Assembly (NCBI GenBank): GCA_930367215.1
Contig: OV884060.1
Location: 98,232,151-98,296,150, forward strand
DNA from: Pollenia angustigena
Lineage: Eukaryota > Arthropoda > Insecta > Diptera > Polleniidae
Length of the DNA: 64,000 bases
Direction of reading: 5' to 3'
This document shows, piece by piece, positions 1 through 10,885 of this stretch (the first letter of the stretch is position 1; each line of letters begins with the position of its first letter). The notes under the pieces were generated by a model, which was not told the origin of the DNA, made no database searches, and saw only the letters and a list, made by a program, of their open reading frames with translations. The translations under genes and the position numbers were made by a program.

Positions 1-197
1 TTTTTCGATTAACGATTAAACCGGTTAATTTCAGTCGATTAACCGTTGTAACAAAAATTATAATTTTTAGTAGTATTAAACCTTATTTTTTGTGTTTTAA
101 ATAATAGGTGAGTTCCAAAACGTCGGTTGCAAAGCACTTCGCTTTTTTAAAAACATTCTACAGTGCAACGATGAACAATTATACGACGTTATCCGTA

Positions 198-1379
198 CAC
201 TCACAATATTATTACAGTAACGGACGGTAGTTTATTTAAGAAATATTCCGTTCAGTCATTTTTAAATAAATAAATATTTAAAATTCCAAGCAAATTAATT
301 TTTAACTGATTCCAACAGTTATTCAAAAAACTAAGTGCAAATTAATACGGATTTTCAGTTGCAGTTGATATTGTCCGTTGATTGAGTTAAATTCTTCTTT
401 ACGTTTAATTAAATAAAAATGTAATTTAAAGCAACGAAAAGTTTATTTAATTTTTACTGTCAAAAATTCAACCGCGCATTCCGTAAAAACATAGGAATAT
501 TCAGTTATTTTATATAAATTAACTGTCAAAAATTAACTACATATTCCGTAAAAATAAATGAACATTCAGTTATTTTATAAATGCAATTTAACTACCAAAA
601 ATAAATTTTCACTTATGTATAAAAAATTAATTGCTTTTTTTGTGTAAGCAATTCCCATTTTCTATTTATTAATATAATTTAGTTAAATACATAAAATTTT
701 AAAAGTAAAATAATTACGAAGCCATATCATTCATGCTGCTGGTGTCTTATAATTAAGAGTTCTTCTGTAAACAACGTGGTCAGTACAGCAAAAGCAAAAC
801 AAACAAACGTGTGTAACGGGGTAAGTTAATAATAATCACCCTTATTGTGCTTGGCGTATTTAAAATACGCCTACGACTGTTTGGTAATAGATTAAAGAGA
901 ACGTGAACTTTTTTTCATTAATCTATTACCAAACAGTCGTAGGCGTATTTAAAATACACAATAAGGGTGAATATTCTTTCTCTCTCTTATTAGACAACAA
1001 GCGGACAGGTGTCTGTCTGGTTTTTTAAAATTGTTTTGTGGAGTAAACAAAAAATACTTAACTTCATAAAATAACTGCATATTTTCTGTTTTTTACGGAA
1101 TATTCAGTTAATTTTTTGATAGTTTTTTTATATTAACTAACTGAATATTCCGTTGTTTTTTACGGAATATGTAGTTAATTTTTTGATAGTTAATTAATGT
1201 AAAATAACTGAAAGTTAATTTGTTTTTACAGAACATGGAGTTGAATTTTTGACACTAAATATTTAAAGTACTTTTCGTTAAAAAAATAAATGAAAAATAA
1301 GTAGACCGGTTTTTAACTGAATTTTTATTTATTTTATATAACAATTTCAGTTAATTTTACGTACAGAATATTGTGAGTG
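198..1379. mobile_element. TA-flanked CACTCA-ended DNA element, copy 1
   Basis: Ends are CACTCACAATATT on the left and its complement AATATTGTGAGTG on the right, with a TA dinucleotide immediately outside each end (196-197 and 1380-1381). Subterminal regions hold inverted copies of a motif around TTAACTGTCAAAAATTAAC and CATATTCCGTAAAAA. There is no coding potential. The right terminus closely resembles the right terminus of the 2.1-kb element at 47537-49637, so these are two members of one family. TA TSDs are typical of Tc1/mariner-like transposition, but no transposase links it to that superfamily. Confidence 0.65.
836..970. repeat. Near-perfect palindrome (foldback MITE)
   Basis: Left arm from 836 (TCACCCTTATTGTG) and right arm ending at 970 (CACAATAAGGGTGA) pair over about 55 bases around a loop of some 20 bases near 897-916. 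The left arm carries about 7 extra bases. The flanks show AAT on both sides of the CACCC/GGGTG ends, a possible 3-bp TSD. It is nested in the CACTCA element. A snapback MITE is the simplest reading. Confidence 0.6.
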
Positions 1380-1768
1380 TACCAAAATTCTCAAAAAAAG
1401 TTGCCAAAGGGCTCCAAAAGTTGTGTTTAGAATTATTTATTTATACAATTTATGTATTTCATTCTATAAATACTTTTTTTAAAAAACAGATAGTAACGCA
1501 ACAACAGAATTAACCCAAACAATTAGAAGTGTTAAAAATTTTAAAAAATAAAACAGGATTTAAATGGTATAATGGAAGATTTTATATGTTTAGAGAAATC
1601 CAGAAAAAACTGAGAATTTAGATATTCTGTAGTATGGGTTGCTTTTGATTTCTCCACATTTACGATAAGTGAAAGAAATTTTTCCAAGTCAAAATTTATC
1701 AATACATTTTAACCAAATTATTTATCTAAAAGACTATTTTATAAGATCTTTAGCTATTAAAATTATTT

Positions 1769-1916
1769 GAGTGCCCCGGAAGGCTAGCTGGCAGTGAGCT
1801 AGTCTATCAGCACCGTGGTTGTGGGTTCGATTCCCACCAGAGACTCTGGTTTCTTTCCTGCAGACAAGCAAAAAGCTTCGCGGGATTAGCTTAGGATATT
1901 AAAAAAAAAAAAAAAA
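1769..1916 (+). repeat. tRNA-derived SINE, copy 1
   Basis: A tRNA-like head starting GAGTGCCCCGG contains a perfect pol III B box (GGTTCGATTCC at 1824-1834) preceded by a plausible but degenerate A-box region. A short tail with a small hairpin (AAGCTTCGCGGGATTAGCTT) and an A-run at 1901-1916 follow. A second copy lies at 39382-39523 and aligns over its whole length. Flanks resemble each other (AAAATTATT before, AAAATTACT after), a probable TSD. Repetition, the 3' A-tail and the extra non-tRNA body argue against a functional tRNA gene. Confidence 0.8.
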
Positions 1917-1950
1917 TTACTAATAAAATGATCTTAAAGTTTTTTTTAAT

Positions 1951-2209
1951 AAATACATAATCGGCCTTTTTCTGGAAATCGAAATCACGTGAAATTGAAA
2001 TCAAAAAAGTTTTTAATCCTATCTTGTGTTTAAAATTAATAAAAATATTTCTTTTGCATTACCTCATACTTTGAGGACCACACATCTTTACCAAAACTAC
2101 TTTTGAAATCAGGAACATCTACGATCATCAAAAAAGAATTGAATTAAAAAGCTCCATCGATTTCAATTTCACGTGATTTCGATTTACAAAACGTGGCCGA
2201 ATATGTATT
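1951..2209. repeat. Palindromic MITE with CACGTG-containing arms
   Basis: The arms (AATACATAATCGGCC near 1952 and GGCCGAATATGTATT ending about 2209) are complementary and continue inward through a block of about 25 bases containing ATCACGTGAAATTGAAATC. The middle, about 2010-2140, is unique. I could not fix an unambiguous TSD. It lies in hAT family 1 copy 1 and is absent from the corresponding part of copy 2. Confidence 0.55.
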
Positions 2210-2474
2210 AATCAAATATGAATTATTATTTTTTTTTTGTTTGTTTTAGTTCACGTATTGTTATGTCGTTGTTTTTTTTTTAACTAATAACTGCAATAAA
2301 AATAATTTTTCATTTTTATTCATTGAAATTACCTTATTTATAAAAAATACTTTATTAATCGGTTAACCGATCAATAACAAAATTAACCGATTATTAATCG
2401 ATTAAACAAAAACCCCGGTTAATTAATCGAGCGATTAACCGATTAAATCAAAAGCCCGGTTAAATGAATACCTA

Positions 2475-2673
2475 AATACATACTTCATTAATTTTGAAAT
2501 AATGCTCTATAGAAATATTTTGTTTAAAATGAACTACGCTTTCAATTACGTTTTTTTACCAAAACTATGTTGAAGTGTATATTAAGTTCTAAAGAATAAA
2601 TACAAACTATTTTACCTTGTCAACGTTATCTTACACCACTATTGCCAGAAATGCATTTTCTAAGCACTAATGG
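2475..2673. other. AT-rich spacer
   Basis: Nothing recognisable beyond AT-rich sequence between the end of the first hAT element and the next inverted repeat. Confidence 0.6.
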
Positions 2674-2827
2674 CCAATTTTCAGGATTGATATTGAAACA
2701 CATTTATTTTTAAAATCGTTTTAAACACAAAATTCTCTTCTTCACTAAAAACTTAAGTGAAACTTAATTCACCGATGTGGTACACTAAATTTCAACTTAA
2801 GTTTCCATTGTTATATTTTAGCAAGGT

Positions 2828-4209
2828 CAGGGCTGTCAGATATGGCGATTTCTCGCCAAACGTGGCGATTTTGAAACGTGTTTGGCGATGAGATTTTCCA
2901 TTTGGCGACTGGCGACTTTTGTGGCGATTTTTGATATTACTGGCGATTTACTTGGCTATTTTTACCATTTATATTATTTCAGCGATTTTGAAATAAAAAA
3001 GTTAAATTTTTATTTACAAAAGCGGAGTTAGGCCTCTCCAGTTAAATATGTATAAATATATACATTAGAGCGACTCACCAAAAAAGTGCTCGATATACCC
3101 TCCTAAAAATGAACCTTGGACTTTTTTAAGATGACATTTTAAATATTTCGGCTCCAGCTTTGTCCTCTCGTGAGCTGGACCAGTTTGAAAAAGGGTCTAT
3201 TTTTGCATGTTTTGTTAATTTGAGAATCTGTTTCCTTACCAACATATACAAATTGGGCATCATAAGAAAGGTTTTTTTAAGGCGTGTCCAACTGTATATA
3301 CAATATGTCCAAGGACGATCATCCATGTCCTTTTTTTTAAGGATTTTCTGTAAAAAAACCGGTTTTTGAATTTTTTGTTCGGGATTGTTTGTAATAAAAA
3401 TGCCAAATTAAAATATTTTAATCTTTAGTCGATTTAATTAAATACGTGTCTCAGCTTCTTTTGAAATTCGTGCTAGTTCGCGTTTTGACAAAAATGCAAT
3501 GGGTTGGTAACCCTTCGTTTTAAATAGGGCAATATGGGTATCAAGCTTTTTCTTTTGCCAAGTACATCATCTTTGTATGTAAATAATATAGATTTTTGCG
3601 AATAAGATGCATTTTACACCGTAACACCGTAACTCCAATATGATAGCGGATTTAGTTTCTATATCATGTATGGATGAAAATAGGACTAAAGAAAGAAAAA
3701 AAGAAACGATCCACTTTTTGTTATCATTACTAATTTAAAAAAAAAAATCTGGCTAATTTTTTTCACATGATCTTTGTTTTATTATCATTTTAATGAATTT
3801 TATATTCAGTCACTCTTTAATTCTAGGTTTTAAAAAACTGCAGTCGAAACCAAAACCTGTCGAACAAAAAACGAAAATTTGTCTACAATTTTTCGTTTTT
3901 TGATTTTGTTTGACAGCGACTTTTTACATTTAATGAATTAGAAGTGAAAGCAAAAGTTTTTTTTAGCCAATGACAAATGAAGAAGTGGAAGAAATTGTAG
4001 TTTTTCAACTTCGACTGCAGTTTTTTAAGCATTGTTTAATTCAGTTTTTTGGCGATTTTTTACTGTAATATTATATCAGCTTTTTTTTTGCAAAATTTAA
4101 TTAAAAAAAAAAAAGTCTTCGAAAACTGAACAAAATTGACGTTTGGCGATTTTTGGCGATTTCTGACATCCGGTTTGGCGATGGAGCTCAAAAAAATCTG
4201 ACAACCCTG
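2828..4209. mobile_element. hAT MITE, 1,382 bp, with exact 8-bp TSD
   Basis: Termini CAGGGCTGTCAGAT (left) and ATCTGACAACCCTG (right) are inverted repeats with one mismatch, and AGCAAGGT flanks both ends (2820-2827 and 4210-4217). The 8-bp TSD and CAGGG start identify it as hAT. Subterminal regions carry many direct and inverted copies of TGGCGATTT, probable transposase-binding sites. No transposase frame is present, so mobilisation would have to be in trans. Confidence 0.9.
3829..4029. repeat. Inverted-repeat pair inside the 1.4-kb hAT MITE
   Basis: A 19-base inverted repeat (TTAAAAAACTGCAGTCGAA at 3830-3848, complement at 4010-4028) bounds about 200 bp. It could be a nested small MITE. No convincing TSD was seen. 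Confidence 0.5.
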
Positions 4210-4469
4210 AGCAAGGTGGCCTTAATATCACAACAATACAACAACAACAGGCAAAGCATTAACAGTCAGCTGTTTTTTTTCAGACCACCTTGTAAATAAA
4301 TACACTTTTTTATATATTTTTTTTTGTATTTAGTAGTGCTACCATACTCTTATCTTAATTAAATAAGACTTTTCAAATAAAACTCAAAAATCCAATCTGT
4401 TTTAAATACGATTTAAGTTTGTTATGAAACTTAACTTAATATTGTTTTAAATACAATCCTGAAAATTGG

Positions 4470-6180
4470 GCATAAATCTCCTAAAAATGTAGATATGAAG
4501 ATGATATTTTATTTTAATTTATGTTATGCCCAGTGTTGCCAGAAGTTTTAGAGGGAAAAATGCAAAAAAAACATGTTTTTTTATCAAGAATCTGCAAAAT
4601 CTGCGTCAAGATTTTAAAAATCTTCAATAAATCTTCAAAACACATTTTTTACATTTTTTATGTAGCTTATTCAGAAAAAAATATAACAATTCATTTAAAA
4701 ATATACGGCCATGTTCTGGAAATCGAATCTGGGAATCGATGATATCTATAAGTGGTCCTCGAAGTAAAGGTATAAAAAAGGAAACATTTGATTAAAGTTT
4801 CAACACAGAAAAGTTTTAAAGATTGATTCTATTTTAATTTCACTCGAATGCGATTTTCAGAACATGGCTGATATGGATATTTTTACATTAAAAAGATCTT
4901 TTCAAACTTAACTTCTCAGGCTGAGTTGGGTTTTATCACACCTTTGTTATTTTGAACAACCATTTAAAAGTTAATTGCTTGACATTATATTTAAACTATC
5001 AAGAGTGGTCTTATTGAAAATGTACAAGAGTTCAAATATTGCAACTATTAAAGATATTTATACATAAGTACATAAGAATATATACATACATATGCATGCT
5101 ATTTCGCATAAAATCAAATAACTTAAGACCGGCGATATTAATGTGTCAAGACAATGCGAATTTTAAATTTTTAAGTAATCTTTTCTGAATAAAATTTCTA
5201 CTGATCAGGCACAAGAAACATGTTCTGGGCATATTATTTTGTGATTTCAAAACGTTCAACTTCGTAAACAACTTTTTAAAATCACTTTGTTATTTTTGCG
5301 ACTGTTGTTAATGACCGTCATAATAAACTACTTAAATAAAATATTAAAAGTGTTGTTTATAACTTTTTTATGCAATAAGCTATTTTATTAAAAAATTGCA
5401 AACTTGTAAACAAACCCTAAAAATTTTTTAAATCGCTAATGGGTTAAAAAATAAACAAAATGTCGAAAAATAACAAAAAAATTTTTTTGCAAAATAGCGA
5501 AAATTTGCTAAAATTTTAAATATTTCAAACAAGCCATAAAATGTATTAAAAGTCCTGGAAATTCGCAAAAATTTGCTAACAGCGGCATGATAGCAGAGCC
5601 AACTATTTATTATAAACCGTTAAGGCTGTAAATAATCAGAAAACAAAACAGGAACAAATCGCTTCTATCGCGAACATGGCAAAAACTTGCAAAAATTTGC
5701 AAAATTTTAAACAATCCTTAAAACTAACTTTAGATCGCTAAATCTGTTAAAAACCAATTGTTGGAAAATACATAAAAAGCGTTAAAAAATTAGCTATAAT
5801 TTTGTAGAACAAAATTTTTGGGAAGTTCTAGCATACATATATTCAAACAAATTTTTGGTGATTAGTTTTATATGAAATTTTTTAAGAAAAATACACGAAA
5901 TTCCAAAAATTAAGCAAAGTTAAATTCTTTTTTAAAATATGTAAAAGAATAGAGAATATTTCTATTGAAATTTGAAGAGTACAAATTAAAAATACAGGTA
6001 TGTAGTTTTATCGCTTAAAATAATTGAATTTTAGGTATAAAAAAATAATATTCAAATATTAGTACCTAGTGTGGCCATACATACTCTTTTTTAACTGGCT
6101 GTCATCTATAAAATTTCAAAACAGCGTAGTTGGATTAAAGGTTACGTGGTATACTTTGTTCGTACCCCACACATTCTCAT
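4470..6180. other. AT-rich repeat debris without genes
   Basis: No coding sequence is supported. At 4531 a CAGTGTTGCCAGAAG start resembles a hAT-type left terminus, but no matching right end was found. Between about 5380 and 5780 a degenerate unit recurs roughly every 300 bases, with the palindromic motif GCAAAAATTTGC and a block like TAAATCGCTAATGGGTTAAA. At 6068 the sequence TAGTGTGGCCATA matches the left terminus of element B (11868) except for the first base. Confidence 0.5.
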
Positions 6181-6189
6181 TCTTTCAGT

Positions 6190-7678
6190 AATGGCGACCT
6201 CACGGTTGTGACAGGAGAGGCCAAGAACGGTTCAGCCACTAGCATCGGTATACTTGCCATACGAGGCTACCGATCCACATGGCGAGAAAGTACGGGAGTT
6301 GGTGGAGCACTCGGGCAGAAGCGGCTCGAGACTGGTACTAGGTTGTGACGCCAATGCACACCATACCCAACGGAGATATGCTGACATCAACAAAAGAGGA
6401 GAGTCTGTGTTTGATTTTATTATTGCCAGCAATCTTTTTATCTGTAACAGGGGGAAAAGGCAGAGGCAGTGATAGATATAACATTTACGAACTGTAGGGA
6501 ATTAGTGGAGGACTGGAGGGTGGCTTTGGATTTTTCCTTATCTGACCATAGTCGCTTGTCCTGTAATCTAATGTTTGAGTAGTCGAAAAGGTGTCCGTAT
6601 ACGAATTCGAGAAGGACGGATTGGGATTCATTTTCGAGACTGGTGCAAAGTAACCTTAGGGTTACACAGGACTGGGGGTCGCCTCCGACCGGTGTGGAGC
6701 AACTGGTGAATACCTTCACGGGGGATTGACCAATAGCTATGGGCTATGAGCGGTTACATTTTTCGGGCAGTCGCACAAAACCAAGATGGTGGATAGACGA
6801 GCTGAGGACTCAAAGGTCCACTATCAGAAGGCTGTTCAATAGAGTGAAGAATACGCGTAGGGGGGAAGATTGGAGTAACTTCAGGCTGAGTTACGGGAGG
6901 TATAAGAGAGATATTAGAAGGGCGAAAAGGGACTCGTGGATTCAGTTTAGCGAGTCATTTGAATCCGTCAATGAGACGTCTAGATTCGGGAGAATTTATT
7001 TAAGGACCCGGTAGTCCCTGGATTTATTCAGAGACCGGAGAGCTCATTGACGGAATCTGGCTCTGAATCTCTCTGTCTGCTTATGGATACTCACTTTCCG
7101 GGGTTTGTGGATCCTGGGTCGGGGAACAGGTTGTATGTGGTGACCCCTTCTCTGGGTTGGGCTCAGGCGGTGAAGAAAGGGAGACGGTGGGGGATATGAT
7201 CACCTTGGATAAGGTAACATGGGCGGTAAATACCTTTGGGTCCTACAAATCGGTGGGGTCAGATGGTATATTTCCGGCGATGCTACAGAATATCCGGAAA
7301 TCATCACTACTGTTGTTGGTGGAACTGTTTAGGGTGTGCGTGCTGAACGGGTGCATTCCTAGAGGGTGGAGGGAGGTTAGGGTAGTTTTTGTTCCCAAAG
7401 TGGGTAGAACCGGTCCCTCTAAACCCAAGGATTTAAAAACAATATGCTTATCGTCTTTTCTCTTTAAAAAGTTGGAAAGACTGATTGATCTACATCTGAG
7501 GCCGAAGATTGACGCCGGCATCGTCAGCGGCACTCAACACGCCTATCTTATGGGTAGATCTGTTGAGAGTGCGTTGCATGATGTGGTTGGTTATGTGGAG
7601 TGGGGTTTGCGAAACAAGGAATACACCTTGGCGGCATTCCAGGATATAGAGGGCGCCTTTAACAATTTGAGGATAGAG
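6190..7678 (+). pseudogene. LOA-type LINE ORF2, part 1: endonuclease and start of reverse transcriptase
   Basis: Protein fragments in shifting frames match a LOA-clade non-LTR retrotransposon. They run from an apurinic endonuclease region (GCDANAHH near 6343 and LSDHSR near 6540), through the basic linker at 6739-7014, to the N-terminal fingers of reverse transcriptase at 7157-7678 (GSDGIFPAMLQ, then SSFLFKKLERL, ending at DIEGAFNNL). Several frameshifts separate the blocks and the 5' end of the endonuclease is missing. The frame stops at element A and resumes at 33845 with no loss of sequence, so the two halves are one LINE split by an insertion. Not functional. Confidence 0.85.
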
Positions 7679-8173
7679 CAGTGATGCCAACAGCATGAAA
7701 TTTTCCCTTGTTGTAAGGATTTTTTCGGAAAATTTCTAGCGTAGGGAAAAAGGACAGATTTTTTATTTTAAGGCAATTGTAGGGAATTTTCTAAATATTA
7801 TCTAATTTTCAATATATTGCCTAACAATACGTAAATATTTGTTTTGTTTTCATTTAAAAATTAAAATTTTTCATATGAAATATCATTTAAGTACAAATAT
7901 AGTATATTTTAACAAAACCCCTATACTATGAGTCCTAACAGCCTGGCAACCTTCAAAAATTGCCAAACCCTATAATGCTATTTGCATTCGAACTCACATT
8001 CGCTAAAATTTATGCGATTATTAAAAGCGAATATTTAACGAATGAAATTTCAACATAGAAATTATTTTGTAAAAAAAATCACACATTTTAAACTAAGGGA
8101 AATAGAACAATTTAATTTCGAATTTTTAAAAAATGTTTAATGACAACTTTTAAATATAAGTTTTTTTTATATA

Positions 8174-8642
8174 GTCTGTCTTCGATTATCCGTGATGGTC
8201 GGGGCCAGAAGCATAACGAATAATCGATTTTTACGGTTAATCGAATAACAATTTTGATTATGCATTTTTTTAATATTTTTAGTATTTAACAAGTGAACGG
8301 GGGTGTAAATATATATTTACATTAAAAAAATTGATTCAAGAAGCTTATGTACATTTTTAAATTAAATAAGTATGTAAACATTAAATTTTCTGCTGAAAAC
8401 ATGAGGCAAAAAAGGACATTAAGCAAAAAAAGAATACAACTTCTTAAAAAGAGTCGTGTAATGTTGTTTGTCATATATTTTTCAACTGCTATCACGGATA
8501 ATAGAGGTCATCACGGTTAATCGAAGCAAACAATTAGAAAACATTGCAAACAAAAAACAATAGACTGATCTTTGGCCATCACTGGTAATCGGGGTTACCG
8601 GTTAACCGGATCACGGATAATCGAGGACCGACGACCGACAGT
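8174..8642. mobile_element. pogo/Tigger-like MITE
   Basis: CTCGATTATCCGTGAT-type ends occur in inverted orientation (about 8181-8196 and 8609-8625), with TTAATCGAA-type repeats further in. Right and left flanks carry TA next to CTGTC/GACAG, compatible with a TA target, although the left terminus looks altered. No open frame. Assignment to pogo/Tigger rests on terminal resemblance only. Confidence 0.5.
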
Positions 8643-8780
8643 ATTTTAGTTAACTGAAGATAATATTTTTTTAAAATTTTACAGAGATTTCCAATTTATT
8701 TGGTGCTAAGTTTGCTAAAAATAATTTTATGCTTTATTAAAAAATTTTTTTAAATAAGTATTCTTTAAAATTATTAAGCT

Positions 8781-8999
8781 TGTAGTGATACCCAACACTA
8801 ATAAATACCTATTTATACGACCATCATTTTTGTAAATATTTTAATACTATTTTTCCTACTATGCATTTTTAAGTTTTTTTATTTTTTCCGACTTAACCGG
8901 TCGTTCGTTTTAACTTTGTGAAAAAGTTTTTCTTTTAATATTATTAAATAAATAAATTTAAATTAAACGAAATAGCGTTTTAATACGAACACCCCCACA
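8781..8999 (+). repeat. 5' LTR of the gypsy element
   Basis: 219 bp beginning TGTAGTGATACCC and ending CACCCCCACA. The same sequence, minus a 14-base deletion near the middle, can be followed through the three pieces of the 3' LTR. It is the uninterrupted reference that shows where element B and the 29.5-kb hAT element cut the 3' LTR. Confidence 0.9.
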
Positions 9000-9002
9000 A
9001 AT

Positions 9003-9020
9003 TGGTAACCCCGACGTTTG
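9003..9020 (+). promoter_or_regulatory. Probable primer-binding site (tRNA-Trp type)
   Basis: TGGTAACCCCGACGT begins three bases after the 5' LTR. It resembles the TGGTGACCCCGACGT complement of the tRNA-Trp 3' end, the primer I recall for the CsRn1 group. One or more mismatches are present. Confidence 0.55.
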
Positions 9021-9039
9021 ATAGAAGTTAAAACGAAAT

Positions 9040-9850
9040 ATGTCGATTAATGAGGAAAACAGCAACGTTCAACAACAGCCACCACAAAACGAAGCGGAAC
9101 CTGTCACGCCAACAACCATAAACCAAGTTGCGGTCAAAGTGCCGCCATTTTGGCCTGACCATACTGAAATCTGGTTAGCACAAGTCGAGGCACAATTCGC
9201 TGTTGCAGGCATATTAAGCGACGTATCGAAATTTAACACAGTGGTCGCGGCAATAGAGTCAAACGTTCTTGTACAAATTTCAGACGCTATTTTAAAATCT
9301 CCGGAAAACGATAAGTACGGAAATCTGAAAAAGTGTAAAGTGGAGCGTTACTGCGAAAGCGAGCAAAAAAAGACTCAAAAACTGTTGTCAGAAATTGACC
9401 TGGGTGACAAACGACCAACCCAACTCTTAAATGAGTACATTGTCAAAGGATAAGGTGACAAAAGATTTTTTAAAATCACTCTGGTTGCAGAGATTGCCGG
9501 CACAGGTACGTGCAATTTTGCAAGCATCAGACGCCACGTTAACTGAATTGGCCAAGTTCGCCGATAAAATAATGGAGGTCGGCGATTTTCAACTTCTGGC
9601 TGCTGTTTCTTCTGCACCACCAATCCATAACGCCAAAGATGATATCGATAGACGCCTAGACCGCATTGAACAACAAATAAATAATCTTTTCGACAACACC
9701 AATAAGACTTACACCCGAAAAGTAACAGAGCCTGCCACTACCAATGGCACGAGAGCTGAATATTGCTGGTACCATCGAACATTTGGAGAAAAGGCTACAA
9801 AGTGCCGTGAGCCTTGTTCGTATATACAACAAAAAACATCAAAAAACTAA
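9040..9850 (+). pseudogene. gag: gypsy gag (frameshifted)
   Basis: Starts at an ATG 40 bases after the 5' LTR. The first frame (137 residues) contains the capsid-like stretch with PPFWPDHTEIWLAQVE. It runs out near 9450, and the following sequence is read in the frame starting about 9431 (KDFLKSLWLQRLP). The tail ends with CWYHRTFGEKATKCREPC near 9762-9815, the Cys/His arrangement characteristic of CsRn1-type gag instead of a CCHC knuckle. At least one base has been lost or gained near 9431-9450, so no intact Gag can be made. Confidence 0.8.
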
Positions 9851-10414
9851 TTTTGCCTTCCGATCCTGCGGGCGGATCTCAAGACGACTACTGTATAGCC
9901 CGTCTCATTATCAACGACGACGTGTCGAAACAAAATTTTTTAATTGATACCGGCGCAGACGTTTCAGTGTTGCCGTTGTCCAGCGTCAAAAATGTTCGTG
10001 TAGGTGTAATGAAAAAACTATTTGCACGATTAAACGATTAAAACAAGCGGCGAAAAACGACTAAGTGTTTCCTTAGGTCTGCGACGTAATTTTCCGTGGA
10101 CGTTTCTTGTGGCAGACGTTAACTCAGCCATAATAGGATCAGATTTTTTGAAACACTATGATCTACTAGTCGACAACAAAAAAGGTAACCTTATTGATCG
10201 CACCACGTTACTTGAATCAAAAGGTTGTCCGCCACGTTCCCCTTTTATTAAAATTTTGGCATACAATACACAAGACAACTACGCCCAGCTGTTAAACGAA
10301 TATAAGGACTTGGCCACGATTAATGCCAACAAGCGCCCAATTGATTCAACGGTAACTCATCACATCACGACTAAAGGTCCTCCCACATACAATTCAAAAT
10401 TTTCAAAGACCTAA
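9851..10414 (+). pseudogene. pol: gypsy protease and N-terminal pol fragment
   Basis: The aspartic protease active site DTGADVSVLP lies at about 9952-9981. A frame break near 10040 is followed by the end of the protease (IIGSDFLKHYDLL) and a linker ending near 10414 with the HHITTKGPP-type segment that normally precedes reverse transcriptase. The sequence then jumps directly to the reverse transcriptase thumb, so the palm with its catalytic aspartates has been deleted. Confidence 0.8.
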
Positions 10415-10885
10415 AGTCGCTAAAAATTTTAAAAAGTTTCTGGGCATGCTAAATTTTTATCGTCCTTTCATCCGACATGCAATTAAAAACCAAAACGTTT
10501 TGCTAAGTTTGATTCCCGGTAATAAGAAAAATGACAATAGCATAATAAATTGGACTGATGAAGCCAGTTCTGCTTTTGAAGCATGTAAAAATGACATTGC
10601 GCAAGCTACTCTGTTAAATTATATGGCACCGAATGCGCAGCTAACGCTAACGACTGATGCATCGGATGAAGATGTTGGAGCGGTCCTGCACCAAATAGTA
10701 GGAGATCAAATTCAGCCCTTGGGTTTTTACTCCAAAAAATTATCGACATCCCAGCAGAAATACAGCGCGTACGACAGAGAGCTCACTGCAATTTACCAGG
10801 CCATTCAACATTTCAAGTACGCCCTTGAAGGTAGAGAATTTTCGGTATTTACGGACCACAAACCAATAATTTTCGCCTGAGAAGT
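10415..10885 (+). pseudogene. pol: gypsy RT thumb and RNase H fragment
   Basis: Recognisable as the C-terminal part of gypsy reverse transcriptase (FLGMLNFYRPFI) followed by RNase H (LTTDASDEDVGAVL, then ELTAIYQAIQHFKYALEG and FTDHKPI). It stops after FTDHKPI, before the distal RNase H, and the next sequence is integrase core, so a second internal deletion removed the distal RNase H and the N-terminal zinc finger of integrase. Confidence 0.8.

Larger units (their letters stand above)
1..2474. mobile_element. hAT-type non-autonomous element, family 1 (left end outside the window)
   Basis: The sequence opens inside a terminal region rich in CGATTAACCGG-type motifs, and the matching inverted end lies at about 2350-2474, finishing GAATACCTA. 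The same termini and internal blocks (for example the stretch ending AATTAGAAGTGTTAAA at about 1522-1540) recur in the copy at 37691-39268, whose 8-bp TSD shows the family is hAT-like. No transposase frame survives here. Later insertions sit inside it: a TA-flanked element, a SINE and a palindromic MITE. The left end and left TSD are off the window, so completeness cannot be judged. Confidence 0.75.
2674..4469. mobile_element. Older inverted-repeat element hosting the 1.4-kb hAT MITE
   Basis: CCAATTTTCAGGATTG at 2674-2689 is repeated as its exact reverse complement at 4454-4469. With the inner hAT MITE removed, the remainder is about 400 bp of AT-rich sequence, consistent with a small MITE. 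No clear TSD could be assigned, so the boundary may extend a few bases further. Confidence 0.45.

Noticed and set aside
1769..1916. Possible functional tRNA gene
   Set aside because: The B box is perfect, but the sequence is repeated at 39382 with an extra body and A-tail, and no convincing cloverleaf with an anticodon was found.
4521..4742. 73-residue frame and a CAGTGTTGCC start as a complete hAT element
   Set aside because: No matching right terminus or TSD (GTTATGCC) was found downstream, and the frame has no transposase features.
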